A stretch of 10,677 bases of DNA from contig JAGQXA010000429.1 in assembly GCA_020436865.1 (NCBI GenBank), positions 1 to 10,677 on the forward strand, written 5' to 3'. Numbering within the stretch: the stretch's first letter is position 1; the number at the start of each line of letters is the position of its first letter. A program made the position numbers and the translations under genes. The notes under the pieces are model-generated. The model saw only the letters and a list, made by a program, of their open reading frames with translations, was not told the DNA's origin and did not search any database. Below, one piece after another: positions 1 to 6,332 of the stretch. The DNA is from Saprospiraceae bacterium. Its GTDB lineage: Bacteria > Bacteroidota > Bacteroidia > Chitinophagales > Saprospiraceae.

Positions 1-1502
1 AGGATGAACAGGCCGATGACGTTGGGCAGCACCATGGCGAAGATCATGGCGTCGGAAAAGTCGGTCACCGCCGATAGACTGGAGGCCGATCCGATCGCTA
101 CAAAAATACAGAAAAGAAGCTTATAAGTAAAGTCGGCCGCTTTGCTGCGTCCGAAAAGATACATCCACGACTGTAGGCCGTAATACGACCAGGAGAGCAT
201 GGTGGAAAAGGCGAACAGCACCACCGCGATGGTCAGGATATAGGGGAACCAGGGCAGTACGGAGGCAAAGGCCCGGGAAGTGGCCGCTACGCCGTTGGGT
301 TCCTGCACGCCGTAGACCATGATGTCGCCATGCCAGTTGGTGATGATGATGACCAGGGCCGTCATGGTACAAACGACGACCGTATCGATGAAGGGCTCCA
401 GCAGGGCTACGATGCCCTCGCTGGCCGGATGGTTGGTCTTGACCGCCGAGTGGGCGATGGCCGCCGAACCGACCCCGGCTTCGTTCGAGAAGGCCGCGCG
501 CCGGAATCCCTGCACGAGCACGCCGACAAAGCCACCTGCAATGCCCATGGGGGTGAAGGCGCCCGTGAAGATCTCGCCAAAGGCCTTGGGAATGTGCGAG
601 ACGTTGCTCAGAATAATGATCAGCGCCGCCAACACGTAGATGCCGCACATGAAGGGCACGACCCGTTCGGTCACGGCTCCGATGCGCTTGATGCCGCCGA
701 TGATCACCACAGCCACCAGCGCCGCCAGCACGAGCCCGAAGACGAGTCCGGAGTAACCCGAAGTAGCGCCGATCATACTGTTGAACTGCTCAGCGGCCTG
801 ATTGGCCTGGAACATGTTGCCCCCGCCGAAGGAACCGCCGATACACATGATCGAGAAGAAGACCGCCAGAACTTTCCCGAGCCCGGTCATCCCCTTTTCG
901 CTCAAGCCCTTGGTCAGGTAGTACATGGGGCCGCCGTATACCGTGCCGTCGACCCCGACGTCGCGGTACTTGACCCCCAGGGTACATTCGACGAATTTCG
1001 AGGACATGCCCAGCAGGCCGGCGACGATCATCCAAAAGGTTGCGCCCGGACCACCCAGGGAAATGGCGATGGCCACCCCGGCGATGTTGCCCAAACCGAC
1101 CGTGCCCGAAAGGGCGGCCGTCAGCGCCTGGAAATGCGATACCTCGCCCTTGTCGTTGGGATTGGAGTACACTCCCCGCACCGTATCGATCGCCAGGCGG
1201 AAGCCGCGGATATTGATGAATTTGAACGTGACCGTAAAAAAGGTGGCCGCCAATAGGAGGATCAGGATCACGATCGGCATCCGGCTGGTCGACGATTCGC
1301 CCAGTTGCACGGAAAAGAAAACCACTTTACTGATCCAGTCGGTTGCCGGCTGTACCCAGGCATTGATCTGTTGGTCGAGCCCCACCACACTTTCGCTAAC
1401 CTCCTCAATGATCGGAGGTTGTTGCTGGTCGGTGGAGTCTTGGGCGAAGGAAAAAAGGGATAACGAGAGTAGAAAGAACAACAGCGGGAGTGCTTTCTTC
1501 AT
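1..1502 (-). CDS. Alanine/glycine:cation symporter family protein (AGCS), C-terminus cut by window edge
   Basis: Reading the minus strand from the ATG at 1502-1500 gives 500 codons without a stop, running off the left edge. Family members import alanine or glycine with Na+ or H+ across the inner membrane. The call rests on the family-typical glycine-rich helix around residues 125-145 (SGTVGLGNIAGVA), the segment PGATFWMIVAGLLGMSSKFVE just after it, and the AGCS signature FSNEAGVGSAAIAH near residues 338-351. Many hydrophobic helices are visible. The protein starts with a cleavable-looking signal peptide (MKKALPLLFFLLSLSLFSFA, then QDS) and about 50 polar residues before the first transport helix, so the N-terminus is probably periplasmic. 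Only the C-terminal end should be missing. It is divergent from the sigma gene, with no evident functional link. The family is secure; the exact substrate is not. Confidence 0.93.
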   Translation of the reverse strand, partial: MKKALPLLFFLLSLSLFSFAQDSTDQQQPPIIEEVSESVVGLDQQINAWVQPATDWISKVVFFSVQLGESSTSRMPIVILILLLAATFFTVTFKFINIRGFRLAIDTVRGVYSNPNDKGEVSHFQALTAALSGTVGLGNIAGVAIAISLGGPGATFWMIVAGLLGMSSKFVECTLGVKYRDVGVDGTVYGGPMYYLTKGLSEKGMTGLGKVLAVFFSIMCIGGSFGGGNMFQANQAAEQFNSMIGATSGYSGLVFGLVLAALVAVVIIGGIKRIGAVTERVVPFMCGIYVLAALIIILSNVSHIPKAFGEIFTGAFTPMGIAGGFVGVLVQGFRRAAFSNEAGVGSAAIAHSAVKTNHPASEGIVALLEPFIDTVVVCTMTALVIIITNWHGDIMVYGVQEPNGVAATSRAFASVLPWFPYILTIAVVLFAFSTMLSWSYYGLQSWMYLFGRSKAADFTYKLLFCIFVAIGSASSLSAVTDFSDAMIFAMVLPNVIGLFI

Positions 1503-1551
1503 GACAATGGGTTGTAAGCATTTTTCTGGCTAAGAAGGAATAAAGAAGGCG

Positions 1552-1582
1552 TTAAGGTATCCACTTATTTTAATTTTTTCAA
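1552..1582 (-). promoter_or_regulatory. Candidate housekeeping promoter for the AGCS symporter gene
   Basis: On the minus strand TTTG (TTG at 1582-1580) is followed after 20 nt by TACCTTAA (1559-1552). The spacing fits the Bacteroidota -33/-7 arrangement, but the -7 box matches TAnnTTTG imperfectly (TAccTTaa). It lies about 50 nt upstream of the symporter start. This is inference from motif and position only. Confidence 0.35.
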
Positions 1583-1637
1583 AGGATTGTCGGCTAAAAT
1601 TTTATGCGGCAACGCTAGGCTAATCGCCGATAAGTGC

Positions 1638-1645
1638 TAATTTTG
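1638..1645 (+). promoter_or_regulatory. Candidate -7 box upstream of the ECF sigma gene
   Basis: TAATTTTG is an exact match to the Bacteroidota -7 consensus TAnnTTTG, 52 nt upstream of the proposed sigma start. No TTG stands at the expected distance of about 20 nt upstream, so the -33 element is weak or absent. It would give a leader of roughly 45 nt. Confidence 0.3.
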
Positions 1646-1697
1646 GCGGGATCGGCGCCGGCGAAACGCTCCTTCCAAATCGCAGCGAGCGCTCCTT

Positions 1698-2318
1698 TTG
1701 CCGATCCCTAAAATCATCGCTCACTTGGCAACCCAAACCGAACTGACCGACCCGGAAATATTGGAATTGTTGTCTAAAGACAGCTCTATGGCGATGGAAG
1801 TCCTGTTCCAGCGCTATTATTCCTTTTTGGTCAAAACGGTCTTACGCCTCCTACCTAACGGTCCGACTGCCGAAGACCTCGTGCAGGAAGTATTCCTCGA
1901 ACTTTGGAGGAAGCGCGCTCATCTGCAGATCAAGACCAGCCTGAAAGCCTACCTGCGCCGCGCCGCTGTGAACAAGTCGCTCAACTACCTCCGCGATCAA
2001 CGCCTGCAGATCGCCCCGCAGGCGGAGGATTTTGAATATCGCGAAACGACGGCCGGAGCGGTCGAAAAGCTCGAGTCGGCCGAATTGCAGCGCCTGATCG
2101 ATGACACGATCGAAAAGCTGCCGGAACGCTGCCGCCTGGTCTTCTGCCTCAGTCGCTTCGAAGATATGACCTATCAGGAGATCGCCGATCAGCTCGACAT
2201 ATCGCTCAAAACCGTAGAAAATCAAATTTCGAAAGCCCTCAAAATTCTCAAACAGGCACTGGGCCCTTACCTGCAGTCGGGGCTGTTGGGTGCGCTGATC
2301 TTAATGCTGTTTGGATAA
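1698..2318 (+). CDS. RNA polymerase ECF-type sigma factor (FecI-like, Bacteroidota)
   Basis: This 206-residue sigma-70-family factor redirects RNA polymerase to a small regulon and is normally held inactive by the membrane FecR encoded next to it. Region 2 spans about residues 33-100 (LFQRYY, then PTAEDLVQEVFLELW, then AVNKSLNYLRDQR). Region 4 spans about 129-187 (IEKLPERCRLVF, then MTYQEIADQLDISLKTVENQISKAL, the helix-turn-helix). The start is a TTG. The first in-frame ATG (1788) would remove the conserved lead-in to region 2 (DPEILELLSKDSSMAMEVLF), no in-frame ATG lies upstream before the stop at 1638, and a second TTG at 1725 is an alternative. The last 16 residues (LQSGLLGALILMLFG region) form an odd hydrophobic tail. 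The family is very clear; the exact start is uncertain. Confidence 0.93.
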   Translation: MPIPKIIAHLATQTELTDPEILELLSKDSSMAMEVLFQRYYSFLVKTVLRLLPNGPTAEDLVQEVFLELWRKRAHLQIKTSLKAYLRRAAVNKSLNYLRDQRLQIAPQAEDFEYRETTAGAVEKLESAELQRLIDDTIEKLPERCRLVFCLSRFEDMTYQEIADQLDISLKTVENQISKALKILKQALGPYLQSGLLGALILMLFG

Positions 2319-2371
2319 AAAAATGACACCCGCGTAGGGGGGGACCTCCAAAACGGTGTCTAAAGAGTACA
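2317..2371 (+). promoter_or_regulatory. Composite A-tract/G7/GTGTCTA element, copy 1 (putative ECF-sigma promoter of fecR)
   Basis: The order is AAAAAAAT (2317-2324), TAGGGGGGGA (2335-2344), 11 nt, GTGTCTA (2356-2362), 4 nt, GTACA (2367-2371). A second copy with the same parts in the same order and the same 11-nt gap lies at 7343-7399. Taking GGGGG (2337-2341) as -35 and GTC (2358-2360) as -10 leaves 16 nt between them, the usual ECF promoter geometry, with the A-tract placed like an UP element. A 6-bp inverted repeat GACACC/GGTGTC (2325-2330, 2355-2360) also brackets the G-tract in this copy. The promoter role is inference; the sequence match between the copies is directly visible. Confidence 0.5.
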
Positions 2372-2376
2372 GACAG

Positions 2377-3396
2377 ATGGAAAAAATGGAAGAATCAAAA
2401 TATTTCCTGCTACTCCACAAGAAACTCACGGGCCAGCTCACCACAGCGGAGCTTCGCGAGTTGAACCGCTGGTTACAGGAATCAACCGCCAACCAGGAAA
2501 CGGCCGAACAGGTCGAGGCTGTCTGGCAGGCCGGCAAGGCCTATCGCCAGAGCTATGAGCCCGACGTGCAGAAAGGGTTCGCCGCCTTCCAGGCCCGGCT
2601 CGAACGCGAGGAGGTGGATGCCCCCGTGGTTTCGCTGCCGGCACGGCGCCGGGTTCTCCGCTGGGCCGCAGCAGCTTCCGTGCTGCTGATCTTTGGCCTC
2701 ACTGTTATCTGGCAAGTACTAGCTCCGGAACATACCCCCCCACAGGTCTATGCCGCCGACGATGCCGTTCGCGAGTTGAATCTGACCGACGGCTCCGTCG
2801 TGTGGCTGAATAAGGGCAGTAGGCTTACCGTCAACGCCGACTTCGGCGAAAGCGATCGCCAACTTAGCCTGCAGGGAGAAGCTTTCTTCTCCGTCAGCCA
2901 CGACGCCAGCCGCCCCTTCATCGTAAGTTCTAAATCCGGACAGACGAAAGTCCTGGGCACGGAATTCAACGTCCGCGCCTACCCGGAGGAAGACTTCGAG
3001 GAAGTGGTCGTCAAATCGGGAAAGGTGGAGTACCGCCCCCTGAAAGGCCGGCAAAAGACCATACTGACCGCCAATCAAAAAACGGTTTTCTACCGGTCGA
3101 CCGGCGATCTGCAATCCGTGGTCGATACGACCCGGAACGCCCTGGCGTGGCAAACCGGCGAGTTCAACTTCCAGGGCACGCCCCTGAAAGACGTACTGAA
3201 CTCGATCGAACGCGCCTTCCGGATCCAGATCGACCTGACCGCAGTGGGCCCCGTGCTCGATTGCCCCTATTCGTCCCGGCATCGCGATGCCGAGCCCCGG
3301 GATGTACTGGAAGCGATCGTGCTGACGTTCGACATGCAACTCGAACAAGAGGGGCCCGACGCTTTCCGGCTGATTGGCGGCCGATCCTGCTCATAG
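2377..3396 (+). CDS. FecR-type anti-sigma factor (FecR domain plus C-terminal DUF4974-type domain)
   Basis: This inner-membrane regulator would bind the sigma factor in the cytoplasm and receive a signal from the receptor's STN domain in the periplasm. From ATG 2377 it has 339 residues: a cytoplasmic N-terminal domain (about 1-90, starting EESKYFLLLHKKLTGQLT), one membrane helix (about 94-116, LRWAAAASVLLIFGLTVIW), a periplasmic FecR domain (about 127-228, with LNLTDGSVVWLNKGS and KVLGTEFNVRAY) and a C-terminal domain (about 265-332, FNFQGTPLKDVLNSIERAF). This is the normal Bacteroidota architecture. A GTG at 2356 is in frame, but it lies inside the putative -10 element, so ATG 2377 (or 2386) is preferred. 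The gap to the sigma stop is 58 nt, and an intrinsic terminator follows. Confidence 0.93.
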   Translation: MEKMEESKYFLLLHKKLTGQLTTAELRELNRWLQESTANQETAEQVEAVWQAGKAYRQSYEPDVQKGFAAFQARLEREEVDAPVVSLPARRRVLRWAAAASVLLIFGLTVIWQVLAPEHTPPQVYAADDAVRELNLTDGSVVWLNKGSRLTVNADFGESDRQLSLQGEAFFSVSHDASRPFIVSSKSGQTKVLGTEFNVRAYPEEDFEEVVVKSGKVEYRPLKGRQKTILTANQKTVFYRSTGDLQSVVDTTRNALAWQTGEFNFQGTPLKDVLNSIERAFRIQIDLTAVGPVLDCPYSSRHRDAEPRDVLEAIVLTFDMQLEQEGPDAFRLIGGRSCS

Positions 3397-3421
3397 GTCA
3401 TTGAGATTGAAATTGCGACAG

Positions 3422-3455
3422 ACCCCCTTTCCAATTCTTGGAAAGGGGGTTTTTT
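3422..3455 (+). terminator. Rho-independent terminator after the sigma/fecR unit
   Basis: ACCCCCTTTCC (3422-3432) and GGAAAGGGGGT (3440-3450) form a perfect 11-bp stem with a 7-nt loop, followed at once by a T run to 3455. It lies 25 nt after the fecR stop. It separates the regulators from the receptor gene. Confidence 0.93.
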
Positions 3456-3484
3456 GCGTTCCTCCGACGAATCCATTACCTTTG
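3454..3484 (+). promoter_or_regulatory. Housekeeping-type promoter of the TonB-dependent receptor
   Basis: TTG (3454-3456), 20 nt, then TACCTTTG (3477-3484): an exact match to TTG-N20-TAnnTTTG. The -33 element overlaps the T run of the preceding terminator. Predicted transcription start is near 3490, giving a leader of about 40 nt before ATG 3531. No copy of the G-tract element lies here. Confidence 0.65.
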
Positions 3485-3530
3485 GAAGGTTTTCCTCCGA
3501 ATGACGCCCATTGCGAGGGAAAAGAACTGT

Positions 3531-6212
3531 ATGAGGGTCATATTCGTCACCGTATTGCTGCTCCTCTGGGCATGGGGCCGATTGGCCGCCCAGAATCCCC
3601 TGGACAAACGATTGGATCTCTCCGCCGACCGACTGGCGCTGGAGGAAGTGCTCTACCTGTTGATGGAAGAGGGCGACGTGCCGATCTCCTTTAGTAACCA
3701 GTTGCTTCCCTCCGAGGTGCGGATCACCCTGTACGTTCAAAACGAACGCCTGGAAACGATTCTCCAGCGCATTTTCCAGGGTACGCATGTGGGTTACCGC
3801 GTGGTCGGCGACCGCATCGTATTGATCCGCGTCGAGCCGCCCCCTCCTCGCAAGCTGACCATCAGCGGATATGTGCGCGACCAGTCTTCCGGCGAACCGC
3901 TGATCTCCGCCAACGTGTACGACCCCATTCGCGGACGCGGGACCGTCACCAATTCCTATGGGTTCTTCAGCCTGACCCTCGACGAAGGCCTGATCCACCT
4001 GTACGTCTCCTATCTGGGCTATCAGAACGAACACCGGCAATTGACCCTGCTCGATCATCAGCGCATCGACATCGAACTCGTACCTTCCCTTACTTTAAAT
4101 GAGGTGGTCGTGCTGGCTACCCAATCGGGCGGGCGGCTTTCCGAGATCAGTCCGGTAAGCAAGAACTCCATGACCCCCGACGAAATGGAGGCCATGCCGG
4201 CCCTGGGCGGCGAGGCCGATGTACTGCGCTTTTGTTATACCCTGCCGGGCGTGCAGACGGGGGCCGACGGATTCGGCGGAATGGCGGTGCGCGGCGGCAA
4301 TGTCGACCAAAATCTCGTGCTGCTCGATGGCGTGCCGGTGTACAACTCCAACCACCTGCTCGGGATCTATTCGGTGTTCAATACCAGCGCCATCCGCTCG
4401 ACCCAACTGCTGAAGGGCGGGTTCCCGGCCCGCTACGGCGGCCGCATCTCTTCGGTGCTCGACGTGCGCACCAAAGAGGGCAATATGAAGGAATTCGCCG
4501 CCGAAGGCGACCTGGGCCTCACCTCCGGCAAGATCACGGTCGAAGGGCCGATCCTGCGCGACAAGAGTTCTTTCTTCCTTTCGGGGCGCCGGTCCTTCCT
4601 CGATCTGTACAGCCGGCCGGTGAGCCGCCGCATCCGCGAGCGCAATGGTTTCACGGGAGAATTGGGATACTATTTCTTCGACCTCAACGGCAAGGTGAAT
4701 ACCCGTCTGGGTCAGAAAGACCGGCTATATCTGAGCTTGTACAGCGGAGGCGACGACTACGACAATCAGGTGCAACTCAACCAGACCGCCGGCGATACCA
4801 CCCTGGTCGAAGACTCCCGGCAGGCGGTATTCTGGGGCAACACCATTTCGGCCCTGCGGTGGAACCACCTTTTTTCCGACAAGCTGTTTATGAACGCCAC
4901 AGGCACCTTCAGCCGGTTCTTCTATCAGTCGCGCGACCTGCTCGACGACGTCACCTTCGTCAATTTCCAGCCGATCAGCCGCGATTACGTCTTCTACGAA
5001 TATCGCTCGAACAATCGCGACTGGGCCGGTAAGCTCGATTTCGACTACATGCCCAATCCCGACAACTACGTCCGCTTCGGGCTTTGTTATACGGCCCATC
5101 GCTTCCAACCCGGCGCCATTGCGTTCGACGAGGCTTTCCTGCTCGATTCGCTGACCGAAGATTCCATCAATATCCTGCTCGACAAGAGCGCCCTGCGGTC
5201 GTACGAATACGAGGGCTACGTGGAAAATGAATTCTGGCTCGACGACCATTTTTCCGCCAACCTCGGCCTCCGCATGGCCGTATACGAAGTGCACGGCCGG
5301 GTGCGCGTCTATCCACAGCCGCGGGTCCATTTTTCCTACTGTATGAACGAACGGCTCACCTTCAATCTGGCTCTCGGCAAGTCGGTGCAGTCGCTCCACC
5401 TGCTGAGCAATTCAGGCGCCGGTTTGCCGCGCGACCTTTGGGTGTCGTCGACCGAACGCATCGCTCCGATCGAGTCATGGCAGTTCGTCGGCGGCCCGGT
5501 CGTCAATCTGGCGCCGGGCTGGAAACTGCAGGCCGAAGGGTATTTCAAACTGATGAATAACCTCATCACCTTCCAGGAAGGCTCGTTGGCCGAGATCGAT
5601 GCCACCAATTGGCAGAATAAGGTCTCGGTAGGGTCGGGCAGGGCCTACGGGGCCGAACTTTTTCTGGAAAAGAAACAAGGCAACACCACGGGCTGGCTCA
5701 GCTACACCCTCGCCTTTGCCGACCGGAAGTTCGAAGACGTGAACCTGGGCAAGCGCTTCCCCTACCGCTTCGACCGGCGGCACAATGTGAACCTGCAAGT
5801 GAACCACCGCTTCGAAGGTCGCCCCTGGCAGATCTCGCTGGGCTGGACCTTCAGCACCGGGAGCGCCACCACCTTGCCCCGCAGTTCGTATCAGTTCAAT
5901 CAGCTGAACCTGCTCTACACCAATTTCCCGCCGCAGTTCCCGTTCGTCCTGCAGGCTTCCGAGAACGGCTCCCGCAACGACATCCGCCTGCCGGCTTATC
6001 ACCGTCTCGATCTATCGGCCACCTATCAGATCAAGACCTCCTGGGGCGAGCAGGAGTTCGTTGCCGGGGTGTACAATGCCTACAATCGCCTCAACCCCGT
6101 GTACTACCTGCTCGTCGACCGCCCCAACGAGCAGGGTGTGCTCGTGCCGCAGTATTCTCAGCTGTCGTTGCTGCCGATCGTGCCGTCGCTGCGGTATCGG
6201 GTTCGGTTCTAG
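3531..6212 (+). CDS. TonB-dependent outer-membrane receptor with STN signalling domain and carboxypeptidase-like regulatory domain
   Basis: This 893-residue outer-membrane channel would take up an unidentified ligand using TonB energy and probably signal to FecR. Domains: signal peptide 1-20 (RVIFVTVLLLLWAWGRLAA, then Q), STN about 26-100 (LALEEVLYLLMEEGDVPISF, then RLETILQRIF), carboxypeptidase-D regulatory-like beta domain about 109-184 (ISGYVRDQSSGEPLISANVY, then TNSYGFFSL), plug about 190-335 (MAVRGGNVDQNLVLLDGVPVYN, then LKGGFPARYGGRISSVLDVRT) and a beta-barrel ending in phenylalanine (RYRVRF). ATG 3531 is chosen because it starts right at the signal peptide; ATG 3501 is in frame but adds ten polar residues. 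A purine-rich GAGGGA lies 10 nt upstream. The STN domain and the sigma/FecR neighbours indicate a FecA-like transducer. It has its own promoter. The ligand cannot be read from sequence; iron-chelate, peptide or glycan are all possible. Confidence 0.94.
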   Translation: MRVIFVTVLLLLWAWGRLAAQNPLDKRLDLSADRLALEEVLYLLMEEGDVPISFSNQLLPSEVRITLYVQNERLETILQRIFQGTHVGYRVVGDRIVLIRVEPPPPRKLTISGYVRDQSSGEPLISANVYDPIRGRGTVTNSYGFFSLTLDEGLIHLYVSYLGYQNEHRQLTLLDHQRIDIELVPSLTLNEVVVLATQSGGRLSEISPVSKNSMTPDEMEAMPALGGEADVLRFCYTLPGVQTGADGFGGMAVRGGNVDQNLVLLDGVPVYNSNHLLGIYSVFNTSAIRSTQLLKGGFPARYGGRISSVLDVRTKEGNMKEFAAEGDLGLTSGKITVEGPILRDKSSFFLSGRRSFLDLYSRPVSRRIRERNGFTGELGYYFFDLNGKVNTRLGQKDRLYLSLYSGGDDYDNQVQLNQTAGDTTLVEDSRQAVFWGNTISALRWNHLFSDKLFMNATGTFSRFFYQSRDLLDDVTFVNFQPISRDYVFYEYRSNNRDWAGKLDFDYMPNPDNYVRFGLCYTAHRFQPGAIAFDEAFLLDSLTEDSINILLDKSALRSYEYEGYVENEFWLDDHFSANLGLRMAVYEVHGRVRVYPQPRVHFSYCMNERLTFNLALGKSVQSLHLLSNSGAGLPRDLWVSSTERIAPIESWQFVGGPVVNLAPGWKLQAEGYFKLMNNLITFQEGSLAEIDATNWQNKVSVGSGRAYGAELFLEKKQGNTTGWLSYTLAFADRKFEDVNLGKRFPYRFDRRHNVNLQVNHRFEGRPWQISLGWTFSTGSATTLPRSSYQFNQLNLLYTNFPPQFPFVLQASENGSRNDIRLPAYHRLDLSATYQIKTSWGEQEFVAGVYNAYNRLNPVYYLLVDRPNEQGVLVPQYSQLSLLPIVPSLRYRVRF

Positions 6213-6218
6213 TGGGAA

Positions 6219-6279
6219 ATTGGTTAATTGGTTAATTGGTTAATTGGTTAATTGGGGGATTGGGGGATTGGGGGATTGG
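6219..6279 (+). repeat. 8-bp tandem repeat array in two blocks
   Basis: Four exact copies of ATTGGTTA (6219-6250) are followed, in phase, by three exact copies of ATTGGGGG (6251-6274) and a partial ATTGG. It begins 6 nt after the receptor stop and ends 18 nt before the -33 box of the lipoprotein promoter. Uniform units suggest growth by slippage, with the block switch showing two expansion events. Function unknown. Confidence 0.95.
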
Positions 6280-6297
6280 ATCCAACAACCAACCCCC

Positions 6298-6328
6298 TTG
6301 CTCCCTTTCCCGAATTTGGTTACTTTTG
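6298..6328 (+). promoter_or_regulatory. Housekeeping-type promoter of the DUF4249 lipoprotein gene
   Basis: TTG (6298-6300), 20 nt, then TACTTTTG (6321-6328): an exact TTG-N20-TAnnTTTG match. The box ends only 4 nt before ATG 6333, so the transcript should start at or within a few bases of the start codon, giving a leaderless or nearly leaderless message. Confidence 0.6.
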
Positions 6329-6332
6329 GTGG

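Noticed and set aside
330..1256. A 308-codon plus-strand frame antisense to the symporter
   Set aside because: It is a shadow of the strongly supported minus-strand AGCS gene. Its product is low-complexity, rich in D, H, R and G, with no domain pattern.
2323..2337. Mini-frame ATG ACA CCC GCG TAG just after the sigma stop
   Set aside because: Four codons without a ribosome-binding site. It is not conserved at copy 2 of the composite element, so it is a chance overlap with the G-tract TAG.
2719..3348. A 209-codon minus-strand frame inside fecR
   Set aside because: It is fully antisense to a clear FecR protein and has no recognisable motif. GC-rich codon use produces such frames.
4232..5032. 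A 266-codon plus-strand frame inside the receptor gene
   Set aside because: It is out of frame with the well-matched TonB receptor and encodes an arginine/proline-rich sequence typical of frame shadows.
6219..6279. CRISPR-like array
   Set aside because: The units are contiguous 8-mers with no spacers. It is a simple tandem repeat.
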